This document shows, in pieces, positions 28,545-37,321 of a stretch of 64,000 nucleotides of DNA (position 1 is the first letter of the stretch; every line of letters begins with the position of its first letter). The translations under genes were made by a program, and so were the position numbers. This DNA is from Bacteroidia bacterium (GTDB taxonomy: Bacteria; Bacteroidota; Bacteroidia; Cytophagales; Cyclobacteriaceae). The notes under the pieces were generated by a model. The model made no database searches and was not told where the DNA came from. It saw only the letters and a program-made list of their open reading frames with translations. The stretch is from contig JAUILA010000006.1 in the NCBI GenBank assembly GCA_030432655.1, positions 124,001 to 188,000 of the forward strand, written 5' to 3'.

Positions 28545-29027
28545 TTAATGCACCACGGGAGATACCCGTTTTTGTTTTGGAACAAAATGATCGTGGTAGG
28601 TACTGCGTAACAAATGCACTAAATGAGCTACATATTCACGACTCTTACTGTCAACCGGTTGCCGCAATCCTTCTGCAGTACGAATGGCCACGGCATAATG
28701 ATCTTTACGTGCAATCATCAGCGTAATTCCCATGAGAATCAACGCTACACCACTAATCAGTAAGACCGTATTCGAGTCAACTATATAGGTTGCGTTACCA
28801 AAGGTAAGCTCCCAGTCAGCTAAATATTCGAATGAGCCGATAACAAGTCCAGCCAGTCCCAGTACAAAGAGCAGGATTCCCGGCCATTTTCCGGCTGATT
28901 TTTTCACCAGTCGCACATCTGTTATGCCTTCTATCAGGTACGTTTTGTCTGTCGTATAAAAGTTCCGGTCCGTGATTCTGATCCCGTGCCCGTCTGTATA
29001 AATGGTATGTTCATTATCTGTTGTCAT
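28545..29027 (-). CDS. DUF6232-like membrane protein
   Basis: 160 residues: an N-terminal beta region ('GIRITDRNFYTTDKTYLIEGITDVRL'), two membrane segments at about 48-68 and 85-105, and a cytosolic C-terminal part. This is the DUF6232 form, thought of as a small PH-like membrane protein. It is followed downstream by nothing on the same strand and preceded by the DUF4235 gene 32 bp upstream, so the two are likely cotranscribed. Function unknown. Confidence 0.65.
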   Translation of the reverse strand: MTTDNEHTIYTDGHGIRITDRNFYTTDKTYLIEGITDVRLVKKSAGKWPGILLFVLGLAGLVIGSFEYLADWELTFGNATYIVDSNTVLLISGVALILMGITLMIARKDHYAVAIRTAEGLRQPVDSKSREYVAHLVHLLRSTYHDHFVPKQKRVSPVVH

Positions 29028-29059
29028 GATCGTATCTGTTTATATATGATGATGAAGGT

Positions 29060-29338
29060 TTATGCCGAATGCTTATCCGGCAGCTTCCCTCCGTTTTTCA
29101 ACCAGACTGAAGCCAGTCCGCGTGACAGGGCCAGTTTTATAACACCGCCTATGACACCTGTGGCTGTTGTCAGAATGATTGCTTCTTTCCATTTGACCCT
29201 GGGTGAAGCCGGGTTCAGTGGCGGTTCTTCCTTTTGAAGTTTTCGCCATCCAGTCTGGACCAGTTTGACAGCAAGCATTCCACTTGCTCCCATCAGGGCT
29301 TTTGAAACAACATTCCAGTTCGTAGCTGATAAATTCAT
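29060..29338 (-). CDS. DUF4235-like small membrane protein
   Basis: 92 residues with one or two weak membrane segments, the pattern 'KLVQTGWRKLQKEEPPLNPASPRVKWKEAI', and a glycine-rich helix ('TTATGVIGGVIKLALSRGLA'). This matches the DUF4235 family, small membrane proteins of unknown role. It precedes the DUF6232-like gene on the same strand. Confidence 0.65.
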   Translation of the reverse strand: MNLSATNWNVVSKALMGASGMLAVKLVQTGWRKLQKEEPPLNPASPRVKWKEAIILTTATGVIGGVIKLALSRGLASVWLKNGGKLPDKHSA

Positions 29339-29455
29339 CTTTTATTGATTTTCGTTTTTGCCTTATCCGGCTCTGATCTATGTGCTATTACCGTACCAAT
29401 GCCGCTGGAGGCCTGATTAGCACGGTTTTACGCGGGAGGTGACGGATATCTTCTC

Positions 29456-29485
29456 CATAAGTGTGGAGGGCATCCCTCACTTATG
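29456..29485. promoter_or_regulatory. Bulged hairpin in the 216-bp gap before 29555
   Basis: An 8-bp stem CATAAGTG/CACTTATG encloses an inner AGGG/CCCT stem with a CAT triloop and a one-sided TGG bulge. There is no U-run on either side, so it does not look like an intrinsic terminator. It may be an RNA leader structure or operator for the divergent genes. Confidence 0.35.
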
Positions 29486-29554
29486 ATACTGTAGCAGAGG
29501 GCAGACAGGTAAAGTTTTTTGCATTCTGACACATTTTTCCTCGTTATTTGAAGT

Positions 29555-30592
29555 ATGAACAGGGTCCTGGGTATAATCCTGGTTTACATTAGCATGACTG
29601 CCGGTGCACAGGTGGTGAATGATAATCTTTCCGCCAGACTCCCTCTTTTTATAAATTCGATACGAAATTCGACAACCGTAGATTGTACAGTAGAATGGAA
29701 GTGTCTTAATCAGTCACTGACGAGGTCATGTATCAAATACCACAATGATCAATGGTTTGGTTTTTCAGTTCCTGACAATAAGCCGTATTTCCTTAATGTA
29801 TCAGGGCAGGTTTGTCAGGATATATGGGGAGTGCAGGTTCTGGTTTTTTCGGGATCGCCATGTGAGCCTTCAACCTATCAGCTGTTAAATTGTCACTCTG
29901 ACGGGAATACAGATGACGTGTTTATCCGGCTCCCGCCATTAAATCCAGGGGAGGAATACCTGGTCAACGTGGATGGATACTTGCACGACTTGTGTTCATT
30001 TGACATTGAATTAAGCGATAAGCCCCGGGGGTTTCCAACTGGCGTACAAGGAGACGGTGTCATACAGGCCGAAGGAAACATCGCCCGTTTGGTCTGGAAA
30101 CTTGATGAGGCTCAGGCAGGTCAGATGGAGAATTTTGAGATATGGCGCTCTGAAGGAAGTGGTAAACCATTTCACCTTATCAAGACCCTGGCACACGAAC
30201 AAAATGCCTTCGGCGATGGGCGGCTGGAATATATGTGGACTGATACGCTGAACCAGGAACAAGCGGAATACAAAGTTGTGGGGCAGATGAATCACGACCG
30301 AATTATGCTCCTCCACGATACGCTTCGCCTTAGTCCACAACTGTTAAATGATTTACAAGAAAATTTCATCGAGGTTCCTGTGGAATTTCAAAATGGCGAG
30401 GAAATAGGATTACTCATATATAATGATGAGGCAGATACCTTACTTATCAGCGAAGATTTTAAAAATGCCAGGGCCGGAGACAGCAGGCGGTATATGATAA
30501 AGGAGTTTATTAAAACGGGGATAAGGGAATACCGGGCAGTGGTTATCCGGAAATCTGACTGGAATAAAAGAGAATACTATTTCCGGAAATAG
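29555..30592 (+). CDS. Secreted protein of unknown function with fibronectin-like domain
   Basis: 345 residues with a signal peptide (end near 'TAGAQ'). The N-terminal domain carries five cysteines ('STTVDCTVEWKCLNQSLTRSC', 'SGQVCQDIW', 'SPCEPST', 'NCHSD', 'HDLCSF') in a pattern resembling the beta domains that precede gliding/adhesion modules in Bacteroidota. The middle ('ARLVWKLDEAQ', 'FEIWRSEGSGKPFHLIKTL') is fibronectin-III-like. There is no C-terminal sorting tail of the T9SS type. It lies 76 bp upstream of the receptor-transposase fusion gene on the same strand and might be its extracellular partner; this is inference. Confidence 0.7.
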   Translation: MNRVLGIILVYISMTAGAQVVNDNLSARLPLFINSIRNSTTVDCTVEWKCLNQSLTRSCIKYHNDQWFGFSVPDNKPYFLNVSGQVCQDIWGVQVLVFSGSPCEPSTYQLLNCHSDGNTDDVFIRLPPLNPGEEYLVNVDGYLHDLCSFDIELSDKPRGFPTGVQGDGVIQAEGNIARLVWKLDEAQAGQMENFEIWRSEGSGKPFHLIKTLAHEQNAFGDGRLEYMWTDTLNQEQAEYKVVGQMNHDRIMLLHDTLRLSPQLLNDLQENFIEVPVEFQNGEEIGLLIYNDEADTLLISEDFKNARAGDSRRYMIKEFIKTGIREYRAVVIRKSDWNKREYYFRK

Positions 30593-30668
30593 CTGTTTCT
30601 TAATTCATCTCGCGGGACACTTTTCTCACTCTGGTACAAATTAAGTAACTTCATTGCTTGTTAAATCT

Positions 30669-32510
30669 ATGCTGATGCAGACGCTCATTGTACTGATCCT
30701 AAGCATTTTGTCTTACCAGGACAGGGAAGTGGTCTATCTGGAAGATGCCACTCAGCCCTTGTTGCTGCATTTTAAGGATTTGCCCATCCTGGTTGACAGC
30801 GCCGGTTCAATGTCATTCGACCAGGTCAGGAACAGTCCGAAAGAGTTTGTACTTCATCCGGGATTCATTCCAAAAGATTATTGTACTTCCTGTGATTACT
30901 GGATCAAGTTACCGGTTTATATAGATCATAATTCAGACCGGGAATGGATACTTGAATTCTATGATCAGACAATTGATCAGATCGATGCCTATTTTCCGCA
31001 GCGCGACGGTACCTACCAGATGGAAACGGTGGGAGATATGTTTTCCTTTTCGGATAAACGATTTCAGCACAAGAATTTTGAATGGATGCTGGATGAGGAC
31101 CTCCAGGGACGACAGGTATTTTATTTCCGGATCCAATCTCATTCCTATGCCGATGTACGTGTATCAATCCGATCGGTTGATGCCTTCATCGGGTATGCCA
31201 TTACCGAATATTTTCTTTATGGATTGTTTTATGGTACGATTATTATATTCAGCCTGTACAATATTCTGATCTACCTGGCGATTCGCGAGATAAAGTACCT
31301 TTATTATACGTTTTACCTGATCAGTGTCGGTGTATTCGCAATGTGTGTGGATGGAATTGCATTTCAATACCTCTGGCCGCATGCTGCCGAATGGAACCAG
31401 ATCGCACATGGTGTAGCCATGTTCAGCCTTATTTTCTGGGCCTGTGTATTCGGACAGCGATTCCTTGGTACCAAGATCCGCACGCCCAGACTGCATCGTG
31501 TGATCACCGGCGTAATCATTTTACGGGCAGTTTTCTTTCTTTATGCACTTTTTTTCAACCAGGAGGCGTTTGAATGGAGGAATATTGAGATCATCCCGCT
31601 TTCTCTGGTATTTTTCGCCAGCATACAGGTTCTGTACAGAGGGTATAAGCCGGCAAGATTCTTTGTAATGGCATATGGGATTCTTTTTGCGGGTTTTCTG
31701 ATCAAAGCACTGATCAATCTGTCAATTATTCCCCTTCTGACAATGAGTTACTATAGCCTTCATATGGCCTTTCTGGTGGAGATGCTTCTTCTTACTTTTG
31801 CGCTGAGTGACCGGGTAAGAATTCTGAAAGCCAATCGCGACCGGGCGTTAAAACGGATTATCATACAGCATCAGCAGAATGTACGTCTTAAGGACAAGGT
31901 GAATAAGGAGCTGGAGAATCTGGTGACAAAAAGAACCGACGAACTTCGGCAGAAAAATATTATGCTGGAGGAATCCAATCAGAAGCTTTACCAGCAAACC
32001 AACGAGATTTCCCGGATCAATTCCATGCTTGATCTGGATAACTGGAAATTGAAGAATAACATCAAGGAAATTCTCCAGGACCGTCTGATTAATAAAAATC
32101 TCTCTTACGATGAATTCCGCCAGATATTTCCGGATAAAATCAGTTGTTACCGCTTCCTTGACCGGCTAAAATGGAAGGATGGATATGCTTGTATAAAATG
32201 CGGAAATGACCGGTATTCTGACGGACATCTAAAATTCTCCCGCCGCTGCAGTACCTGCGGGTATGACGAATCGGTAACCAGCAATACCATATTCCATCGT
32301 TTGAGGTTTCCCGTTGAAAAGGCATTTTATATTCTCTACGTGACCAATAATCGCCAGATTAATTATACGCTGGATGAACTTTCAGAGATTCTTGATCTCC
32401 GAAGAAATACCATATGGAATTTTAAGCGCAAAATTGAAAAACTGTATTCCAGCAAGCAGGATCAGCACCTGCTAATTGAAGACCTCTTTACGAGCCATCT
32501 TGCAGGTTAA
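30669..32510 (+). CDS. 7TM-DISM receptor fused to IS1595-type zinc-ribbon/HTH
   Basis: 613 residues from ATG 30669; a TTG 15 bp upstream is less likely. Order of domains: signal peptide; extracellular 7TMR-DISMED2-like beta domain (about 20-160, with 'YWIKLPVYIDHN' and 'QHKNFEWML'); seven membrane segments (about 175-385); a coiled coil (about 395-460); a linker 'DEFRQIFPDKISCYRFLDRLKW'; a four-cysteine zinc ribbon (C508-x2-C511, C527-x2-C530) of the transposase zinc-ribbon type ending 'SVTSNTIFHRLRFP'; and a helix-turn-helix ('YTLDELSEILDLRRNTIWNFK'). The DDE catalytic domain of IS1595 is absent. The expected output is DNA binding in place of kinase or cyclase activity. It lies directly upstream of the beta-glucan locus. 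Confidence 0.88.
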   Translation: MLMQTLIVLILSILSYQDREVVYLEDATQPLLLHFKDLPILVDSAGSMSFDQVRNSPKEFVLHPGFIPKDYCTSCDYWIKLPVYIDHNSDREWILEFYDQTIDQIDAYFPQRDGTYQMETVGDMFSFSDKRFQHKNFEWMLDEDLQGRQVFYFRIQSHSYADVRVSIRSVDAFIGYAITEYFLYGLFYGTIIIFSLYNILIYLAIREIKYLYYTFYLISVGVFAMCVDGIAFQYLWPHAAEWNQIAHGVAMFSLIFWACVFGQRFLGTKIRTPRLHRVITGVIILRAVFFLYALFFNQEAFEWRNIEIIPLSLVFFASIQVLYRGYKPARFFVMAYGILFAGFLIKALINLSIIPLLTMSYYSLHMAFLVEMLLLTFALSDRVRILKANRDRALKRIIIQHQQNVRLKDKVNKELENLVTKRTDELRQKNIMLEESNQKLYQQTNEISRINSMLDLDNWKLKNNIKEILQDRLINKNLSYDEFRQIFPDKISCYRFLDRLKWKDGYACIKCGNDRYSDGHLKFSRRCSTCGYDESVTSNTIFHRLRFPVEKAFYILYVTNNRQINYTLDELSEILDLRRNTIWNFKRKIEKLYSSKQDQHLLIEDLFTSHLAG

Positions 32511-32521
32511 GAAGCCCGAAA

Positions 32522-32623
32522 ATCACGGTTTTTCTCCCGGTTGCTATTTAACCGCAATGGAATCTGCCATTTTCCCGTTAAAAACCCTTATCTGCTCTTT
32601 AATGATTGTTTTTTAACCGTGAT
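32522..32623. promoter_or_regulatory. Spaced 9-bp inverted repeat upstream of second SusC
   Basis: ATCACGGTT at 32522-32530 and AACCGTGAT at 32615-32623 are perfect inverted copies 84 bp apart. A further CGGTT...AACCG pair (32539-32543 and 32551-32555) lies between them. Spaced identical half-sites suggest looping by a dimeric or tetrameric regulator, or a site bound by the receptor fusion encoded just upstream. Confidence 0.4.
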
Positions 32624-32661
32624 AAAAGAGTCGAATGCAAACGTTTTAAAAGCACTCTTTT
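32624..32661. promoter_or_regulatory. Operator-like element flanking an AAACGTTT box
   Basis: AAAAGAGT (32624-32631) and ACTCTTTT (32654-32661) form an 8-bp perfect inverted repeat that encloses TGCAAACGTTTT (32636-32647), a box of the LacI/PurR type. A related box precedes the first SusC gene. It lies upstream of the -33/-7 candidate for the second SusC gene. Confidence 0.45.
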
Positions 32662-32682
32662 ACCTTAAAACGGACAAAATAC

Positions 32683-32713
32683 TTGGAGAGGTGATGTATG
32701 TAGTCTAGCATTA
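32683..32713 (+). promoter_or_regulatory. Candidate Bacteroidota promoter of the second SusC operon
   Basis: TTG at 32683-32685 is separated by 20 nt from TAGCATTA at 32706-32713, a partial match to the TAnnTTTG -7 element. The ATG is 29 bp further on. The match is imperfect (two mismatches in -7), which fits an activated promoter. Confidence 0.35.
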
Positions 32714-32741
32714 GCAGATAATCATCACAAATATCACCCTT

Positions 32742-35700
32742 ATGTTAAAAACTTTACAGATTTTATGCTTACTCGGAGGGTTCCTGGTCCAGCAGGTGGC
32801 AGTGGGTCAGGATGTAACGGGTAAAGTAACAGACGCAGACGGGACATCCATTCCCGGAGTGAACGTTCTTGTAGAAGGAACATCCAAAGGAACCGTCACA
32901 GATATTGACGGTAATTATGCTTTGACCTTGTCCGACGGAGAAAATGTATTAGTCTTTTCTTTTGTTGGTTACGTCACCCAACGGGTCGAAGTCGGCGCCA
33001 GGCAAGTAATCAACATCTCCTTGCAGGAAGACATTGCTCAGCTGGACGAAGTTGTTGTAATCGGATATGGTACCCTTGAGGAAAAGGACCTTATATCTGC
33101 GATCACGACAGTAGAATCCGATGAAATTGTCAAAACCCCTACCTCCCAGGCCATGCAGGCATTGCAGGGTAAGGTCGCGGGTCTCCAGGTAGTCAGTAAT
33201 GGTGCACCGGGAGCTTCCCCTACCGTCCGGGTCCGGGGTATTGGTACGTTTCAGGGAAATGCCGGTCCATTGTACGTGGTGGACGGAATGTTTTTTGACA
33301 ACATTGATTTCCTGAATACATCTGATATTGAAACCATAACCGTATTGAAAGATGCCTCCTCAACAGCTATTTACGGGGTAAGAGCTTCTAATGGTGTAGT
33401 CCTGATCGAAACAAAGTCAGGTAGCTATGAACAGGAGCCGCAGATTACCTACAATGGCTATTACGGAATTCAAAACGCCCAAAATGTGATTCAGATGGCC
33501 AATTCTGAACAATTTGTGCAATATATTAATGAGACGGGAAACCCGGCAGACATTTCGTTTATCGACAATGCTTTTCAGCGGTACGGAAGAAGCCGGATTA
33601 ATCCGAATGTACCTGATGTCAATACGGACTGGTATGATGAAGTGATTCAGACAGCACCGATCCAGAACCATACACTAACGTTCAGCGGTGGAAGCGAGCG
33701 GATGAGGTATTCCATCAGCGGAAGTTATTTTGACCAGGATGGTCTGATGAGAGAGACCCGCAATTCCTACCGGAGGATTAACCTTAGATCCAAACTTGAG
33801 TTTGATGCGGCAGACTGGCTGAATGTGGGTGGTAATATTCAATTGAGCGGAGCCCGCCAGTTTGTCGGTGAAGATGCAGCCTGGTTCAGGTCCTACTTTG
33901 CCGTCCCGATCATTCCGAAGTTTGATGAGCAAAATACAGCGGCTACTCCCAATCAGCTGTCCAACGCGCAGCAGATAGGGTACAGGGGAAGTCAGAACCC
34001 TTTCTACCCGCTCTATTATAATGACAACCGGAACAATATTGGGAAAGTACTTGGTAACTTCTTCCTTGATTTTGAGATTCTCCCGGGCCGTTTGAGTTTT
34101 AAAACGCAGCTTAACTATACTTATGAGAATATCAATTCCCGGAATATCGATTTTCCTTATTCTGACGGACAGACCGAATTTCTTTCCGGGATTTCCAGGG
34201 CGCACACTACATTCCTGAATACCATCTGGGATAATTACCTCACCTATGAGGAACTCTGGGACAGGCACAGCCTGACCGCCGTGTTGGGATATTCTTTCCG
34301 GAATGAAAGTTTTGAAAGAGTTTCGGCACGTGGTGAAGACCTCAACGTACCGGTCAACCGGGGACAGGAAGAACTTTGGTACCTGCGGTTTGGTACGATC
34401 AACCAGGATGCCACCGGTGATGCAGGTGGCAAGCTTTACGGCGCTTCCTATTTCGGGCGTCTGGCTTATAACTTTGACGACCGTTACCTGTTGTATGCCA
34501 CCATTCGTCGTGAAGGAACGAACCGTATTCAGGACACCTGGGACTGGTTTCCTACTGTAGGTGCTGGCTGGGTGCTATCCAGTGAGGACTTCTTTAACGT
34601 GGATGCCATCAGTTTTATGAAATTCAGAGCGAGCTGGGGACGTTTGGGTAATGACGGAATCACTCCTGCTTTGGGAGCTCCCGAATTCACCACTGTATTC
34701 CTGGCGCTGAATGATATACGTGTTCAGGGAACCCAGGTAGTACCCGTTTTCGATTACGTGGACAGCTGGGAATTTACCGAGGAAATCAACCTTGGCCTGA
34801 GCGCTAGATTCCTGAATGACCGGATGAACCTGGAAATGGATTACTATATACGGGATACGGAAGATGCGGTTATTAATATTGATCTTCCGCTGATCCGGGA
34901 CAATGTACTCCGGAACCTGGGTGAGATCCGTAACCAGGGTATTGAAGTGGCACTTAACTGGAGCGATGAAGTGGGCAGTGATTTCCGGTATAATATCGGG
35001 GCCAATTTTGCCACTCTTAAAAACGAAGTGCTGTCACTGGGCGGACAGGAATATATCAATGCCGGCTCTGCCGAATTCAGGCAACGATCGATTATCGGCC
35101 AGCCATTCCAGGCATTTTACGGCTACGAAACTGAAGGGATTTTCCAGACTGAATCACAAATTACCAACAGTGGTCTTACCTCTGAATTCATTGCGGATAA
35201 CGGTCTTGAACCTGGTGACTTTATCTTCAGGGATCAGAACGGTGACGGTGTAATTGACGACCAGGACCGTGTGGTGCTCGGATCGTATTTGCCTGAACTC
35301 ACCTACGGGTTCAACTTCGGAGTCACCTGGAGAAACCTCAGCCTGAGTGCAGCTTTCCAGGGACAGGCCGGACACGAAATACTCAACCGGAAACGCGGCG
35401 AGATTATTTTTACAACAGACACGAACATTGACGCAGAACTGGCTAACAACCTGTGGCGCGGTGAAGGAACTTCGAACAGGTATCCTTCGGCGGCAGGTCT
35501 CAGGAAAGGCTACAACCAAAGCATGAGCGATTACTATGTGGAGAGCGGATCCTATTTCCGTATCCAGAATGTGCGTCTCAGCTACAATTTCCTGGATGCC
35601 CAGTTATTCGGTGCTGATATGCCGGAAACCACGCTGATTCTAACAGCGGAACGACCTCTGACAGTTTTTGATTACAATGGCTTCAACCCTGAAGTACCAA

Positions 35701-35768
35701 GTGGAATTGACCGTCAGACCTACCCCATACCTGCTATTTATACCGTAGGCCTCAATGTTAAACTTTGA
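32742..35768 (+). CDS. SusC/RagA-family TonB-linked outer-membrane protein
   Basis: 1008 residues. Signal peptide (MLKTLQILCLLGGFLVQQVAVG), carboxypeptidase-D-regulatory-like domain (about 24-105, 'GKVTDADGTSIPGVNVLVEG'), TonB plug starting near 'LDEVVVIGYGT', with 'RVRGIGTF' and 'PLYVVDGMF', then the barrel ending 'YTVGLNVKL'. It is the import pore of the putative beta-glucan locus. The SusD partner starts 11 bp after the stop. The gene is preceded by a repeat-rich control region. Confidence 0.95.
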   Translation: MLKTLQILCLLGGFLVQQVAVGQDVTGKVTDADGTSIPGVNVLVEGTSKGTVTDIDGNYALTLSDGENVLVFSFVGYVTQRVEVGARQVINISLQEDIAQLDEVVVIGYGTLEEKDLISAITTVESDEIVKTPTSQAMQALQGKVAGLQVVSNGAPGASPTVRVRGIGTFQGNAGPLYVVDGMFFDNIDFLNTSDIETITVLKDASSTAIYGVRASNGVVLIETKSGSYEQEPQITYNGYYGIQNAQNVIQMANSEQFVQYINETGNPADISFIDNAFQRYGRSRINPNVPDVNTDWYDEVIQTAPIQNHTLTFSGGSERMRYSISGSYFDQDGLMRETRNSYRRINLRSKLEFDAADWLNVGGNIQLSGARQFVGEDAAWFRSYFAVPIIPKFDEQNTAATPNQLSNAQQIGYRGSQNPFYPLYYNDNRNNIGKVLGNFFLDFEILPGRLSFKTQLNYTYENINSRNIDFPYSDGQTEFLSGISRAHTTFLNTIWDNYLTYEELWDRHSLTAVLGYSFRNESFERVSARGEDLNVPVNRGQEELWYLRFGTINQDATGDAGGKLYGASYFGRLAYNFDDRYLLYATIRREGTNRIQDTWDWFPTVGAGWVLSSEDFFNVDAISFMKFRASWGRLGNDGITPALGAPEFTTVFLALNDIRVQGTQVVPVFDYVDSWEFTEEINLGLSARFLNDRMNLEMDYYIRDTEDAVINIDLPLIRDNVLRNLGEIRNQGIEVALNWSDEVGSDFRYNIGANFATLKNEVLSLGGQEYINAGSAEFRQRSIIGQPFQAFYGYETEGIFQTESQITNSGLTSEFIADNGLEPGDFIFRDQNGDGVIDDQDRVVLGSYLPELTYGFNFGVTWRNLSLSAAFQGQAGHEILNRKRGEIIFTTDTNIDAELANNLWRGEGTSNRYPSAAGLRKGYNQSMSDYYVESGSYFRIQNVRLSYNFLDAQLFGADMPETTLILTAERPLTVFDYNGFNPEVPSGIDRQTYPIPAIYTVGLNVKL

Positions 35769-35779
35769 AAGGAAAAGAG

Positions 35780-37321
35780 ATGAAAACTTTTAGAATATCT
35801 ACCTTATTACTCGTGTTTATCATGGGCCTCTTATCGGCATGTGATGGATACCTTGAGGATCCCCTTGAAAACAGGGATCCGACCACGGACACGGATTATA
35901 CCGATACCAGCGGCATGTTTTCGATTGCCCTGGGTACCTATGATGTATTTTATAATCTTCAGTGGGAAACATTCCCCTTGATTTCAGTTCGGGGCGACGA
36001 TGTAAATGCCGCCGGGGACCAGTTTCCGCTGATCGAAACGGATGAATTCCGGTATGACCGGTCATTCTGGATGTATAATTCCACCTGGCTCAACTTATAC
36101 AGTGATATTATATCATTTCATGCAGCCATAGAGGAAATTGAAAAGTACAAGGAATTTGCTCCCAATCCATCGGAGGCCGATCAGTATATTGCTGAGATCA
36201 AGGTCCTGATCGGATTTGAGTTTCTCCAATTGGCAAGATTATGGGGAGATCTGATCATCCCCACGAGTTCTTCAACATTCGAATTATACGATAAACCGGT
36301 TGAAGACAGGGAAGTGGTCCTGCAATATATTTCAGACTTCATGGATGAAGCCATTCCGGATCTCCCGGATGTTAGGCCAAACCAGCGTACAGATATTCCT
36401 GGTGGCGTCACGCGCTATACCGGACTCGCGGTAAAGGCCATGGCAAATCTGGAGCTGGAGAATTACCAGGGAGTGGCAGATGCTACCGGAGAAATCATCA
36501 ATTCGGGTGTATTCCAGCTGGCGGATGATTACTATCAGCTGTTTAAAATACCCGGAAAACTGAGTGATGAAAATCTTCTTGAACTGCAATATTCAGATTT
36601 CGGACAAGGATCCGGAGAACGTGAAGCATACTTGTATGCATTCTTCGGGCCCCAGGGATGGACACCAGCCAAAGAAGGAGCGAGTCCGGGCTGGGGATTC
36701 TGGGAGCCGAGCTTGAAGTATGTCAAGTTTATGATTGAACGCGGGGAGGAAGAGCGGCTTGAAACCAGCGTCTTGTTTACAGACCGCGGAATCGAGGAAA
36801 TAGAAAGCGATCCGGAATTTTCGGATTTGCCTGACTGGATCAACAATACCACCCGCGATGGTGACGTAATTAATGATTATGCACGTGCCCGGTTTACGAG
36901 TGGAAAACATTACCTGCCATCCATTCAGCTGATTGACGGACGAAACAGCTACGGTTCGAATAAAAACTTCATAGCGATACGCTATGCAGAGATCCTGCTG
37001 ATGCATGCTGAAGCAATTGTATCCGGTGCCAGCAGCAGTTCCATTTCTGCGGATGAGGCGGTGAACCTGGTACGCGAGCGTGCCGGAATGGATCCGCTGA
37101 CCGGTGTTACATTGGATGATGTCCTGGATGAGAAATTTGCCGAGTTCGGAATGGAGTGGGGCATCCGGTTTTATGACCTTGTCCGACACGGCCGCACTTC
37201 GGAACTGGATTATGGTGGCCGCTCTTATGAAGAGGCCAACGACCGCTTCCTTCCTTATCCGCTTGAACAGCAGGATATTCTCCCGCAACTGAGAGATGTG
37301 GATAATAACGGAGGGTCATAA
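35780..37321 (+). CDS. SusD/RagB-family outer-membrane lipoprotein
   Basis: 513 residues from ATG 35780. An upstream TTG overlaps the SusC stop but is less likely, because the ATG gives a normal signal with lipobox 'LLSAC' (C21). 'DGYLEDPLENRDP' follows. Aromatic-rich N-terminal half ('FWMYNSTWLNLYSDIISFH') and the C-terminal RagB motifs ('NFIAIRYAEILLMHAEAIV', 'FAEFGMEWGIRFYDLVRHGR') are clear. Its stop overlaps the ATG of the surface protein downstream by one base (TAATG), showing coupled translation. It should bind the glycan and gate the SusC pore. Confidence 0.95.
   Translation: MKTFRISTLLLVFIMGLLSACDGYLEDPLENRDPTTDTDYTDTSGMFSIALGTYDVFYNLQWETFPLISVRGDDVNAAGDQFPLIETDEFRYDRSFWMYNSTWLNLYSDIISFHAAIEEIEKYKEFAPNPSEADQYIAEIKVLIGFEFLQLARLWGDLIIPTSSSTFELYDKPVEDREVVLQYISDFMDEAIPDLPDVRPNQRTDIPGGVTRYTGLAVKAMANLELENYQGVADATGEIINSGVFQLADDYYQLFKIPGKLSDENLLELQYSDFGQGSGEREAYLYAFFGPQGWTPAKEGASPGWGFWEPSLKYVKFMIERGEEERLETSVLFTDRGIEEIESDPEFSDLPDWINNTTRDGDVINDYARARFTSGKHYLPSIQLIDGRNSYGSNKNFIAIRYAEILLMHAEAIVSGASSSSISADEAVNLVRERAGMDPLTGVTLDDVLDEKFAEFGMEWGIRFYDLVRHGRTSELDYGGRSYEEANDRFLPYPLEQQDILPQLRDVDNNGGS

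Noticed and set aside
28472-28726. A plus-strand frame of 84 codons overlapping the DUF6232-like gene.
   Set aside because: Most of it lies antisense to the better-supported membrane gene and it shows no domain or signal peptide.
29431-29455. Similarity of GCGGGAGGTGACGGATAT here to GCGGGAGATGACGGATAT near 46678-46697.
   Set aside because: One mismatch in 18 bases between two intergenic sites is about what chance would give somewhere in 64 kb. No third copy was seen.
30669-32510. A complete IS1595-family transposon.
   Set aside because: Only the zinc-ribbon and HTH part is present, fused to a receptor. There is no DDE nuclease frame, and no terminal inverted repeats were seen flanking the gene.
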